NCBI GenBank assembly: GCA_021234155.1
Contig: JAJEKV010000102.1
Location: forward strand, 1,606,456-1,670,455
DNA: 64,000 nucleotides
Direction: 5' to 3'
Source of the DNA: Isoetes taiwanensis
Lineage: Eukaryota; Streptophyta; Lycopodiopsida; Isoetales; Isoetaceae
A program made the position numbers and the translations under genes. Positions within the stretch are counted from its first letter, which is position 1, and each line of letters begins with the position of its first letter. The notes below the pieces were generated by a model. That model saw only the letters and a list, made by a program, of their open reading frames with translations. It did no database searches and was not told the DNA's origin. This document shows positions 34,517-46,110 of this stretch, piece by piece.

Positions 34517-34997
34517 CCCACCCCTCACGAGTGCGCTAACCCATTCGGTTTGCAAACCGATCCCACCCTGGCGCACTGTGTGAGTGGTTGAGCATGGTTT
34601 GGTGCCAAATCTTGCCTAAATGCAGAAAGTAGGTATACTATTCGACCTAGCTCATCCCGTTAGTAGGAATTGACCCCTAATCTGTCCAAATTGGCCTTGC
34701 CGAGTCAAATGGAGCTCCACCCCTCCGCGAGTGCGCCCGGACCCATTTGGTTTGGAATCCCATCCCACCACGGGCGCCTTTGTGTGAGTGGTGAACCCCA
34801 AACTCCACCACAACTTGCCCAAATAAAAGCGAGTAAAGGCTCAATCCTATCTATCTCGATGAGATATCCGGGATTATGTCTTTAGTTCTCTAGTTTAGCA
34901 TCATTAGTGACCTAAGCGGCGTCCCACCCCTCACGAGTGCGCCCCAACCAGTTCGGTTTGCAAACCCGATCCCACCACGGCGCCTTGTGGTGAGTGG
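34517..34997 (+). repeat. Hairpin repeats 3-5 of I, after the H3-like ORF
   Basis: The copies are at 34517-34588, 34717-34792 and 34923-34997, spaced about 200 bp. The consensus runs CCCACCCCTCACGAGTGCG, TTCGGTTTGCAAACCGAT (a self-complementary core), CCCACC.GGCGC, TGTGTGAGTGG. Spacing and position mirror the 202-bp-spaced pair in O, although the sequence differs. Confidence 0.88.
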
Positions 34998-35278
34998 TCT
35001 CGTCGAATTCATCCAAGTTGTCCTTAGGCGAACCAAAATCATTGCTTAGGGACCCTTAGGAGCATTTCCAAGCTCGGTTAGCCTATAAATCATACCTCGA
35101 GACCCCGTGAAAAGTCGAGAATTGTAAACCTAAAATTTTCCCAAAATTAGGGTTTTGCCTATAAAGGGGAACCCAAGTGTCATTTGCACATTCCAACCTC
35201 GCTCTCTGCTCCAAGCCGATTTCCCTGATCCTTAGGGCACTTCTGCATCTATCTGTCATCCCCAGCTCCTCAGTGCTC

Positions 35279-36793
35279 ATGGCCACTTCTTCATTCAAGC
35301 GATGGTACAGCGCCACAGCTCATGTGGCTGAAGTTTCGAATCTGTCTTTTCCGATGTCTTCCGAAGGGAACTTGACATTGAGGCCACCATCAACGCCACT
35401 CCCTTCTACCAGAACATCATGTCTGAGTTCCATGCCAAGATAGGACCCTTTTTGGTAGAACTCCCACCTTGTGTAGGGTATTTTGCACCTAACACTGCCC
35501 TCAAGTCAGCCCTGCAAGATATCCCAAATGTAGATAAGTACTTAGAGAATAAAAAGCAGTCCGCCTTCCCAACTACATGTCCATCTCGTCAATAGGGAGG
35601 AGGTACTTCTCCTATCTGACGAAATACATATAGCCATCTTTCTATCTCTTCGGGTCAAACACGATAGGGGAACCCTCGCAGCAGCCTTTAGAAGTTGAAC
35701 CCATAGCCATGGCGCTTGTGAGGAGGAGGAACGGATGCGACTTCGAAAATACGAGCAAGAAGAAGAGGAGGAGGATGAATACTGAATCGGACCGGAAGAC
35801 CTGATCTAGAACGAGAGAGGCAAAGCGGAAAAGAGATCCAAAACTTCTCAAGAGGGATCATGAAAGCAACAAGAAGAGCCCCACCACTCGGGCAGGGCAT
35901 TACAAGCTTGACGCCAGTGTTCATAGCAGGCGAGGCATATCTAACCCTTCACGACATCAAGAATCTTCCACGCGATTCCGCGTGCAGGCCTTAGGGTGGA
36001 TGAGATTTTACACCTTCTACGACAGCAGGCAGATCTCGACGACTTCCTCGATCGAGAAGCTCAGGACTTCCCTATCAGCATAAGAGAAGCCAGGACCTTC
36101 ACCGGCGAGACATCATCAGATATAGAAGCTTACGCAGGCATCAGACAGATGATGGCCGAAAGGGAATTGCCCTCGGAGGAGGAGTTCATGGCAATTCAGG
36201 AACAAATGGGCATCAAAGGCAAGTCCACATCAGCATTATTACCGAGCTCGCCAACACCCATCCCGGCAAAGATGGAGGCGATCAACCTAAGGAGGCTGGT
36301 GCACCAAGACTTCGAGAGCTAGAGGAGATACCAAGGATGACTTCAAGGGAAGGCACAGGCAACTTCCTCGTCCGCCGAAGAAACAGGGGCATGATAAGGC
36401 GCCGATACTACCCGCCGCTGTCTTTGGATCGAAAGAATAGCGGTTATTCACCGCCAATTTAGCCCAAGAGGTGAAGAAGGGGTCTTTATGCTTATCGCCC
36501 TCTCAGGGTTCGGACACCATGCACGATTACCTCCAAACATCGACCATGTTGTCCTGATCAAGAGAGCGATTGCATTGACCATCTTCGACTTTGCAATCCC
36601 TTATAGGCGGCAGGGCAGATTGGCAGTGACAGCTGCGTATACATCAGATAGGAGAATTCAAGACATGGAGGCAGTACTCCAAGGAGGAACGTCAACAAAT
36701 ATTCTCAGGAACTTAACAGGGTCATTAGGTACGGCCCAAGTGAAGAAATTTTTGGAGGACCACCCTGATTACCTCAAGAAATTTCAAGAGTAA
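35279..36793 (+). pseudogene. ORF B of I: conserved protein of unknown function, frame-broken
   Basis: Starts MATSSFKRWYSAT. The frame then shifts; DIEATINATPFYQNIM at about 35380 matches the O stretch HATLSRTPYYTDIM. Later pieces are 35996-36322 (EEEFMAIQEQM) and 36488-36793, which holds MLIALSG, ILRNLTGSLG and VKKFLEDHPDYLKKF and ends in a clean stop. The C-terminal block is well conserved against O at 29310-29600. Conservation between two element families with the same synteny indicates a real protein. The function is unknown. Confidence 0.75.
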
Positions 36794-36917
36794 AAGTCTA
36801 TTAATTTGCATGTAAAAGCTTATTATATATGAATATAATATATATCTCTTTTGTATATAATTGCTCCCTCAAATTGTATAAACAAGTAAAACAACGTAAC
36901 ACACAAAACAAGAACTA

Positions 36918-37937
36918 ATGATCAGAATGTACTCTAATGTGCATGCAGCTAGAGTACCTAGAAACCTTGATGAACACAGGCAGCGAGAACAACAACGTAC
37001 CCCGCCAAGGCGCTTCCAGCCGAGGAATTTGCGCCCAGAATTCGAAGCGGTAACACCGGAGGAGGAGCTATCCCAAATCAGATCTGACATCCACGACATA
37101 AGGGCATTGCTAGCAGGGGCAGCAGCAATAGGAGGACAGGACCAGAATGTGCCCTTGCCGGAAACGCCAGCTGGCCGAACAGTGCAACGAAGGAAGAGAA
37201 GCAGAGGGAGAAGATCTCCCAGCTTCGGGATCCTCAAGCTCCAGCTCGGATACGCATCTGCATCTCGGAAGAGCGGGAAGAAGAGGCACGAGGTCGCCGG
37301 CGGGGATCCAAACCCGCGATGCGGGACGGATCACGCATCGATTATCGAGAAGAAAGTTGACTCCGCCCTTAGTAATGTGTGGAAAGCCAGAAAGTTAGAG
37401 CAGTTTTCAGGGGAAAACAGATCCGGAATGGAAGCAGAGGCATGGCTGGATGAGATGAGTGAGTATGGCAACGCCTATGGCATGAAAGATAAAGACAAAG
37501 GCAGGGTAGCAACAGCAAACCTCAAAGGGTGCAAATGTAATTTGGTGGAAGGGTATGCCAAAGCACATGGGGAAAGGGGATGCGGTTGCAAGTTCAGAAA
37601 GTTCGCCAAGGCATTCAAACATCATTATGTACCAAGAGAACATAAGTGCAACATGATGCAGCAGTTCTATAGGCTGCAACAGGGCAACAAATCAGTCCAG
37701 AAATACACGGAGGAATTCATGAGACTAAGGCTTTATGTGCCAAAGTTGAGTGAAAAGCATGCGGTGGAAGGCTATATTGAAGGCTTGAACGATGAGATCC
37801 GCAAGCTTGTAAGGGCAATAAACCCAAAGTCTGTGTCAGAGGCAGAAGCAAAGGCCATAAGTTTGCAAGGAACAGGTCCACAAGAGCAGGCATCAAGGCA
37901 GCAATATTTCCAGGATAAGGGGAAGAGCACTGTTGCC
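36918..37937 (+). CDS. gag: Gag of I, N-terminal and capsid part
   Basis: This open frame begins MIRMYSNVHAARVPRN. It has a basic linker and then the Retrotrans_gag-type capsid region: LEQFSGENRSGMEAEAWLDE, KGCKCNLVEGYAKAH, then FAKAFKHHYVP, MMQQFYRLQQGNKSVQKY and YIEGLNDEIRKLV. These are the usual gypsy capsid blocks. Normal coding stops at about 37937, where a foreign block begins; the frame runs on only 20 codons beyond. The Gag C-terminus resumes at 39804. Confidence 0.85.
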
Positions 37938-39803
37938 TTTCACAGAATCCTTGCAAAAACTGTGATGCATAAATCTCTAAATTGTGGGATTTCCTAAAAG
38001 ATACTTGCCAAATTCTGTGTTTAGGGGGCAGAGAGCCAAAGGTGTGGTGAGGGGATGTGAAAAGATGAGAAAAGAGGTGCAAATGTGAGGAAATAAGGTG
38101 ATATATGAATGCAGGTGTATGACTGGGATGTTTTCTGTAACAAAGTGATGAAAATGATTGAAGAAAAAAACTTTGGGATGCAGTCAAACTTCCTTTGAAT
38201 GCAAATGAAATATTTGAGCAAATTACGAGAATAGCTATTTGTTTAGCTAAGTCTAGATAATATCGAGATAACTTGAATTGATTTCAACTCATTTGTTGAT
38301 CAAGATTGGTGGGAAATTCGTTGGCAAAGTTAAGCGAGTGGACGGCACATAAAAAATGGGAAAACCCTAATTTTTTGAAAAAAAAACTTCAGAAATCGAT
38401 TGAAGAAAGGGAAACACCATGGATTGCTCAAGAAAACTTTTCTCATTATCTTAGGAACATAATACATATGTGGGGTAATCCATTTGATCACTCAAATAGA
38501 ATTTGTATCAGAACTTCAAAAATCTTGGCTTTCAAGAACAAGGGCGGGTTTCTAATCAAAAATCTCCTCTCCTCGTGTGGAATACGGCTCGGATCATCTT
38601 TATAGACCTGTGTCAGGGTAGTTAGAGCTCCAATTTGTCTGCATATGGCCACGAACTCTTCTTTCCCAAAAATAGGCAATATTCTGTTCTTGGCATGATC
38701 TCCATTAATTCGGCATCCTCTTCATGATTCGATTGGTTCCAGAGGTCGATTATGATCAGGCGAACTGCTCTGCATCACTCAAAGTGCGCGGGAAGCCGAG
38801 AATCATAGAACCCTAATGGATCTTGGCCGGATTTTCTTCAGTGGATATATCCCACAGGCCTAAATCAAAAAGTCAGCTCAGGTATATATAGCTCGATCCA
38901 CGCAAACTCTTAAATTGACGTGTCTTGCCCACGTGGGATTCGGTACCTCCACCGCCCCACACGCCCGGGTGAGCCACGTGGAGGGGGGTGATTGGCTGAA
39001 AAGGAATCTAGGTCGGGGGGGTGGTAGAATAGGACAATTTTTTTACATTTTCTCAAAGGGCACGATTCCCAAGAATTGGAATTCAAGGGTCTATATAAGG
39101 TCTTTTTTGGAAATTTTTTGTGCCAGGTGGCATATTTTCATTGGGGCAACATGGTGAGGTGGTCAAATTTTGGAAAATGGCACTTTGATTTTTTGGCTAA
39201 AAAAGGTGAATCAATGGTGACTGGACATGATGAAATGATGACTTGGCATAATGAAGGATGATGTGGCAAGGTCAAACATGGCTTTTGCCTAAGTGGATTT
39301 TCGAAATTTCAAATGCCCCTTGATATTTTTGATGAGGTGGCATGATTTTGACCCAAGTGGCAAAGATATAACCAAAGTTGGATGACAAAGCATTTTTGTG
39401 AGCAAGGTGGCCATCCTAGGTGGCATTTTGACTCTTGATGACGTGGCAAGGGTATTTTTTGGAAAGTGTGCCTTTTGACTTTCTATTTTGACTTTCACTT
39501 GACTTTTTGACATCTTTGGCACTTTTGGATGATGACTAGGATGCCACTTGGCAAAGGTATAGATTTTTTGGCATTTTGGGATTTTTAGGCATCTTTAGAA
39601 GCATATTTGGCTAGCGATAGGGGAAATTCAAGGAGAAATGGGAGATAGGCTCAAAAAATTTGGGAAAAATCAAGGATGGCTAATTTTGGCTAAAGGATTT
39701 GGTAGGGGTACTCACCTGGCCTAGATTCTCTTTCAGCCTGATACCTTTCCTTAATAGCTCCTCCAATACTTAGAATTTTCTTCATATCTTCATTTCTTCT
39801 TCA
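37938..39803. mobile_element. 1.87 kb foreign insert in gag of I
   Basis: TGTTGCC flanks the block at 37931-37937 and 39804-39810, a likely target duplication of at least 7 bp. No terminal inverted repeat, RT or transposase is visible. On the minus strand near 39800-39720 an open stretch encoding KKILSIGGAIKERYQ runs into GTGAGT, a good splice donor. An open stretch at 38679-38488 (minus; EEFVAICRQIGALTT) could be a second exon. Neither is recognised. The middle is TGG/GGCA-rich simple sequence. The block could be a non-autonomous element with captured host exons. Confidence 0.55.
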
Positions 39804-40306
39804 TGTTGCCACTTCAAGGGGCAACAAGCACAGGGGGCTATAGCCCAAGGGCGGCAAGCCCAGTAGCTAGCAAGACGCAGTACAATTCAAATTATGGGAA
39901 GCAAGGCAACACAAGTAGTGGCAAGCAGGAAAAGAAACAGGTAAGCTTCAAGGAGCAAGGAGCCAAGTCTAACTACTCCCAAGCGGTGAGGCAATTTCTG
40001 CAGTCCATTCCCAAGGAGAAGAAGCAGGAATGTATAGAGAAGCAGTTGTGTTTCAGATGCTTCCAGCCAGGGCATAGGACCAACAATTGCCCCCTGATTA
40101 TGAATGCGGCATTGGCAGAGCTGGGATGGGAGACACCATCGGACGCAGACGACGACGAAGCACGGGATTACATCCATGGTGAGTGTCACATCTTTGCAGC
40201 TATTGATACAGGGAATGCAGAAAGTCAGTATAAGGTAATCTCAACGACCGGAAAAGCCCAAGAGAAATCCTTTATAGTATTGATAGACTCACGGAAGCGA
40301 TCATAA
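39804..40306 (+). CDS. gag: Gag C-terminus with CCHC zinc knuckle, and start of protease region (I)
   Basis: After a Ser/Gly/Gln-rich linker comes CFRCFQPGHRTNNC, a perfect C-x2-C-x4-H-x4-C nucleocapsid knuckle that binds element RNA. The frame then runs to HIFAAIDTGNAES and FIVLIDS, the latter likely the aspartic protease active-site strand (normally hDTGA/S). The open frame stops at 40306 by a frame break. The upstream capsid part lies before the 1.87 kb insert, in a frame that no longer matches by one base. Confidence 0.85.
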
Positions 40307-41730
40307 TTTTGCATCCCCAGGATGGTAAGCATGTTGAAGTTAAAGCCGTTAAAATCCAAGCCCAGGCCCGGCTGGTGGTGTTAGCCAATGGAGCAATTAG
40401 GCATACAAAGAGGGGAAGAGAATAAACTTCAATGTAGACTTGCGGTGTTAATGTTGCAATCGGGAGCGGAAGTCATGAATATAGGCAAGTATGATCTCAT
40501 TATTGGAATGGAATATCTTGGACCAGCAGGGAGCAATCATCGATTGTGGGAAACGTAAGGTGACCTTAACAACGCCAGAGGGCAAAGTCATCGAAATCAC
40601 AGGTAAAAAGTAACCCCAATCATGCAATGCATGAGTAGTGAAAAATTGCTTAAGTGCATAAGAAAGCGGCCAGTGGCCTATCTCCTTAAGCTTGAGCTCC
40701 AAGATCGGGGAGCGGGAGAGAAATAAAGAGATCAAAGAATCTAGCAAGCTTCCCCGGGCCAATAGCAAAGTTGATCGAGGAATTTCCGCGACTTGTTCCC
40801 CTGATGAGATTAAGCGGCTTCCCCTATAGAGAGGAGTCGAGTGTGAAATAGCATGAACACGGGACGAAGCCTACAAGCAAGGCACCTTATAGGATGTCAA
40901 CCGAGGAGTTGACAGAGTTAAAAAGCGATTTGCAAGAATTGCTAGACCTAGGGTTCATAAGACCTAGTGTCTCCCGTTCGAGCCCCTATTCTCTTTGTGA
41001 AGAAGAAGGATGGGAGCCTTAGGATGTGCATTGATTACCGCCAGTTAAATAAGCACACCATCAAAAATAAGTATGCCTTGCCTAGGTCGAGATGACTTAA
41101 TGGATCGATTCAGGGGAGCAAAGATCTTCTCCAAAATAGATCTCGGATCGATATCACCAGATTAGGATCAAGGAGGAAGACATTCATAAGGCGGCGTTCA
41201 GGGACAAGATATGGGCACTATGAGTTCCACGGTTATGCCCTTTGGATTGTCTAATGCACCAGCAACATTCATGAGATTAATGAACGGCGTCTTCCGGCGA
41301 ATTTCTAAATTCCTTCATCATAGTCTTCTTCGACGATATCTTGGTTTACTGATGAAGTCGTGGAGGAGCACGCCCAACACTTGAGGAAGGTACTTGAAAA
41401 GTTAAGAAGGCATCAACTCTTTGGTTATCGAAGTGCCGCCGCCTGGAAAGAGTGGAGTACTTGGGGCACGTGATCACAGCAGAAGGCATTTCCACGCACC
41501 CTGAAGATAGAAGCCGTGTCGGCTGGCGGCACCAAAGAATACGATGAAGTCGAGGGAGCTTCCTAGGGCTAGCATGCTATTATAGAAGATTTGTGAAGAA
41601 TTTTGCCAAGGTAGCGGCGCCATTAACGATCTCACAAAAGGTGGGAAGATAAAAGATTGGGCAACCCATTGGCAAAACAAGGCCCGAAAGCATTTGAGAC
41701 ATCGGAAGAAGCTTTGACGACGGCGCCCGA
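40307..41730 (+). pseudogene. Protease end and reverse transcriptase of I, heavily frame-broken
   Basis: Recognisable pieces are VLANGAIRHTK and NIGKYDLIIGME (protease side, about 40380-40510), [22 protein letters not shown] (about 40995-41055), [19 protein letters not shown] (about 41235-41285) and VFFDDILVY (about 41325-41350). They jump between frames every 50-150 bases. Compared with O, the breaks are mostly 1-2 base gains or losses in GC-rich words such as CGG and CGA. This may reflect raw-read consensus errors as much as true decay. Confidence 0.8.
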
Positions 41731-42351
41731 TTGGTCTTGCCAGATCCGACCAAAGATAAGCTTGTAGCAACAGATGCTAGCGGGATAGCAACAAAGGTAG
41801 CATTCCTCATGCAGGAGGAAAGAGTAGTGGCCTACGATTCCAAGAAGTTGAACGACGCCGAGCAGCACTACCCAACGCATGATCAGGAGCTCCTGGCTAT
41901 AGTAAGGGCTTTAAGAATTTGGAGGCATTATTTATTAGGAAGGAAATTCCAGTTAGACACAGATCACCAAAGCCTCCAATACATATTTACGCAGCCGCTC
42001 CTTAATTTGAGGCAAAGGAGATGGATGGAATTCTTGGAAGAATATGACTTTGAGATAAGTTATAAGCCAGGGAAGCTCAATGTGGTTGCGGATGCCCTTT
42101 CCAGGAAGCCATTGGCAACCAGAATTCATTGTAACGCCATATCAACACTTGTAAGTGAGTTTGGCAAGAAGATTGAGGAAACATTGCCGACGGACCTCGA
42201 CTTCAAGGAAGTTTGGGCGAGCCTTTCTAAAGAGGCCAGGACCGACAAGGAAAGGGAGATGTTCAGGCACTACAAGGAAGGGAACTTGCTATATTATAAA
42301 AACAAATTGTGGGTACCAAAATCTTACGCAAAGTTAGAAAGCTTATTTTGA
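41731..42351 (+). CDS. RNase H of I
   Basis: An intact 206-residue stretch: KDKLVATDASGIATKVAFLM (first catalytic Asp), YDSKKLNDAEQHYPTHDQEL (catalytic Glu), LDTDHQSLQYIF (third Asp), then [19 protein letters not shown] and VADALSRKPL, the usual end of the gypsy RNase H. It continues into the linker before the integrase. It removes the RNA strand of the RNA-DNA hybrid in reverse transcription. A break of one frame separates it from the integrase at about 42309-42351. Confidence 0.88.
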   Translation: MVLPDPTKDKLVATDASGIATKVAFLMQEERVVAYDSKKLNDAEQHYPTHDQELLAIVRALRIWRHYLLGRKFQLDTDHQSLQYIFTQPLLNLRQRRWMEFLEEYDFEISYKPGKLNVVADALSRKPLATRIHCNAISTLVSEFGKKIEETLPTDLDFKEVWASLSKEARTDKEREMFRHYKEGNLLYYKNKLWVPKSYAKLESLF

Positions 42352-43690
42352 ATGATACACACAATAGTCCCATAGCGGGGCATCAGGGGTTCATGAAGAC
42401 ATATTTCAAGATTAGAAGCGATTATTATTGGCCCGGCATGAAGAAGGAAATAGCAAGATATATTAGAGAGTGCCAGATATGCCAGCAGACAAAGGCGGAA
42501 CAACTCCGGATCCCAGGTGCCTTGGAACCATTGCCCGTGCCAAATGCTAAGTGGGAGGTGATAAGTATGGATTTTATTACAGGACTCCCAAGAACAGCAA
42601 GGGGCAAAGATGCCTTGATGGTGGTAGTAGATAAGTTGTCAAAGATGGCACACTTTGTGCCGCGGCAGACAACAGAATCTGACATGAGACACACCAACCT
42701 AATTGTTAAGGAGATTTTTAGGCTCCATGGCATGCCAAGGGAGATAATCTCGGATAGAGACTCCAAGTTTATGAGTGCCTTTTGGCAGGACCTATTCACC
42801 ACTATCCAGACAAAGCTTTCGATGAGCACGGCATATCATCCCCAAACAGATGGTCAGACGGAGAGGACAAACAGGATCATCGAAGATATGTTAAGAAGCT
42901 ATGTATGGAACAAGCAATCCAAGTGGGATGATTTCATCTACCTAGTAGAGTTTGCCTACAATGACACCAAGCGAGGAGTCATCGCAGATGAGTCCTTTTA
43001 TGATTAATTACGGGTATCAGTGTCTTACCCCAGATACTTGGCACAACCCTGTGTCCAAGGTGGAAGTCTCCCAGCAGATGCTTTCAGAAATGCAAGACTT
43101 GGTGGAGGAAGTGAGAGGATATCTCCTTGCAGCAAGAAGCAGGCAGAAAAGCATCGCCGACAAGCATAGGACGGTAAGAGAATTTGAAGTGGGAGACAAA
43201 GTGTGGTTGAAGATCAAAGTCAAGCAGGCCAAGCTCCGCATCGGCAATTGCAAGAAGCTTGCTCCAAGATGGGCTGGACCCTTCCGGAATAGAGAAGAGA
43301 GTAGGTAACCAATCCTACAAGTTGGACTTGCCAGCACATCTTAAGATACATAAGGTTTTCCACGTAAGTTTGCTAAAGAGGCACACCCCAAACCCCGAGG
43401 AAATATTGGAGACAAATGAGTTTTTAGAAATGACGGACGAGCATATTGAAATCGTTCCGGAAGTCCTTCTTAATAGATCTTATAAGAAGACAAGAAGGTC
43501 AAAATTCCTCCAATACCTTGTGAAGTGGAAGCACTTACCAGTGGAAGACGCTACGTGGGTACTTGAGTCAGATCTTAAGAAACAGTACCCCGAGTTTATG
43601 GAGCAATGCAAGGGTCGGCTCGTCACCGAAGTAGTCGACATCAGCAACCAAGAAATCGGCTCAGGCATGTCGATTTGGGTTTGGATTTAA
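42309..43690 (+). CDS. Integrase with C-terminal chromodomain of I
   Basis: The HHCC zinc finger is present (H in HNSPIAGHQGF, C in CQICQQTKAEQ). Catalytic residues are Asp in VISMDFITG, Asp in IISDRDSKFMSAFW and Glu in DGQTERTNRII. After about 43000 the frame changes twice (TKRGVIADES where O reads AKQESSQMSPF; and at 43290). It then goes on with WAGPF, HKVFHVSLLKRH and the chromodomain KFLQYLVKWKHLPVEDATWV (43500-43565), which has the aromatic pair Y...W expected for methyl-lysine reading. Product function: insertion of element DNA, with the chromodomain steering the complex to modified histone tails, as known for chromoviruses. Confidence 0.9.
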
Positions 43691-44513
43691 GCATGTGTAG
43701 CTAAGGCTAATCTACGCGGCCTATGCTAGGCATGGGTTGCATGCGTTGTTACCCGATGATGAGACCACTACGGTGCTCTCTAGGGCGTGGTGTAATGTCA
43801 ATGTAGGCATGACCGTTTAAAGCTGTTTGAGTGGAAGGTAGATTAGAAGTCTACCACGTCCCACGGAAGTAGGCGACCTCGAAGAAAAGAGGTCATTCAG
43901 GTATGCATTGATAGGAAAAGCACCTCTAGTCAATGCCTGCGGGGGAGGACCCTTCACGCCCCATATATAATGGAAGGACCCAAGTCCCACGCTAGGCAAC
44001 TACTGTGTAGGCATGGCGGCATATAGGCATAATAGGGCTTTGTCTCTCCGCCGGGATGGGAGAAACATAATCTTCCTATGCAAGAGATATGCCTTGCATC
44101 CATATAATTGTATTTAATGGGTGGTTCCCTTACAACCAACCCTTATAATAATAATTAAATATGTACTAACGTAGGCGTACATCCTGCGGGCAACTAGATG
44201 GACCGAAAGCGGGGAGGGTAGCGCTACAAGAACTCTACAACGCATAGTTTTGCCATAATGTGTTGTGAGGAGGCGACGAAAGTTTTTAGTTAAAACTTTA
44301 AAGCTATAATTGATGTTAATTTTGTTTATAGTCGATTATGAAGTAGAGGGCGGAAGAGCCTCTCACCATAGTACAATTACATGAAACTATAAATATTACA
44401 CGAGGTGATTAATATAATATGGATATGTAAGTGTTGTAATTGCAGGATATCACGGTACCCAAGGTGGGAGGCGCGTGATCTTGAGGGGCGACATCAAGTC
44501 AAGGTGGGGAGAA
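43691..44513 (+). other. 3' untranslated part of I with polypurine tract
   Basis: No gene is seen. AAGGTGGGGAGAA at 44501-44513 is the polypurine tract just before the 3' LTR. Confidence 0.7.
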
Positions 44514-46110
44514 TGTGGCGTTCGGCATAATATACGCCCCAATCATTATATTATCTTGCCCGTCCTGCGACACATGTCACAAGTGACATGTACTTGAGAA
44601 TAGGACAACGTTGCACCTAGGAGCTAAAGGTTGCACCTAGGGGCAACCTTGGATGTTGGGTATGTAATTAAACATACACAACAAAAGGTTCCTTGTTCAT
44701 CCATTTCCAAATGGCTCAAAGCCATTTGCCCATGTGGATGCCCTAACCTAGATAGGGTCTATATAAGGGCTAAAACCCTAGACCCTAGCTCTCCTTTCAC
44801 TTTGCCAATTAGGGTTTTCTAGAGCTTCCTTTCCTCTTTCGCATTTAGGGCTTTCCTGGGCCAATTCGGCCAAGGTAAGGCTCGAAATCGCATTGCCAGG
44901 CTCGAAAAGTCGGTTTTGCACAACAGTTCTTGAGTAGCAGTTGTCTTGACAAGATCGGGGAGCATGGGCGCCTTCCGAGGATCAGGAGCAAGCCAAGGAG
45001 CAGGTATCTAGTTGTTCTGTTGTGCAAAACCGTCTTTAGGCATGGCAATATGCCGGTTTAGTATGTTAGATCATCTCTGGAAGCCTTGTAGATCCCTAGA
45101 TCTGAGACTCTAACGAATGAACCTAACATTGGATGTTAAGTAGATAGATTGATATGATTCTCTATCTCTGTTCTGTGATATTGCATGTATTTCACTCTGT
45201 GATCTCCTTGTTGTGGGAAGGGGGGTAGAGACCTAAAGGCTGTGTAGAAGATGCTCCTAGCATAGCACCTTAGTTCCCACATAATTGCGGCCCGTGCACA
45301 GGAGCCCACCTGGCTGTGAGTGAAGGGGCAAGGCCGGTTGATAAGGAGGAACTTGTTTCATCGTGGGACCCCTCCCTCGGTAGTAAAGCCTATCGGGGTC
45401 TTTGCTGGCTAGGCTTAATGGCTTGTCCTTTGCGTGTGGGCAAGGCATGAGCTCGACACTTCGTGGGGTGGTGGATATGACCTTCCGGTGAGTTCAAGTC
45501 GAATAAGGGCGGTGGCCCTCTAGCCGCTGCGATGAGCATGGATACCTCTGGAGAAGAGGCAGCTCTCTTCACCGCCTCATCGGGGGTTGGGGAGATGCAA
45601 CCCGGCGGTAGTAGCCCCTCTGGCTATTCACCCGGGAGGCTACGGCCAAGTCCCAACACTTTTTCAGCCTACTCTGCAAAAGTGTGCGGGGGGGGCGGAT
45701 GGAGTGGACTACCCTAAGCCATGTTCTATGCCAGCCAAATCCATTGCCATGAATTACATGCGCAATGAACTCGGAGGCCTAGCCGTCGAGTCATCCCCTT
45801 GAGTCCGAGCCACAGGTAGGATCTTTCCTTTGTATTATTGTTATGAAGGTATTGCTAACTCTGTGATGTTGCTATTGTTATGGTAATTGTGTTGTATATT
45901 ATTAGTTGTGCTCCACGTTTGTTAGTTTCCTTCGCTTGAATAGGGTCGATCCGATGGAAGGCGGATGAATGACACATCCACTCTTCCCTTGCTGGCTCTG
46001 CCCCATGGGAGTGGAGTCAGTGGATGGCCCCGTCGGGGCAAACGCCGGGGGAATGCTCCTCCTTCCGAATCTGATCACGGGCATCATTATAAGGAGTAGG
46101 GGCGTCCGCA
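44514..46110 (+). repeat. 3' LTR of I
   Basis: Starts TGTGGCGTTC (5' copy TGTGACGTTC) and ends GGCGTCCGCA. It is collinear with 30889-32473 throughout, with many small indels concentrated in G/C-rich words. Confidence 0.9.

Larger units (their letters stand above)
30889..46110 (+). mobile_element. Inner Ty3/gypsy chromovirus I, inserted in the RT of O
   Basis: It starts TGTGACGTTCC and ends GGCGTCCGCA (5' LTR copy: GGCGTCCACA). The interrupted RT reads ERV before and EYLGH after. GTG flanks both sides and GAGTG/(CA)GTG suggests a worn 5-bp TSD. The internal order is hairpin repeats, H3-like ORF, hairpin repeats, ORF B, gag, protease, RT, RNase H, integrase, chromodomain. Its integrase is very similar in sequence to that of O, so I and O are sister families. 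Internal frames are often broken, and a 1.87 kb foreign block lies in gag. Confidence 0.92.
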
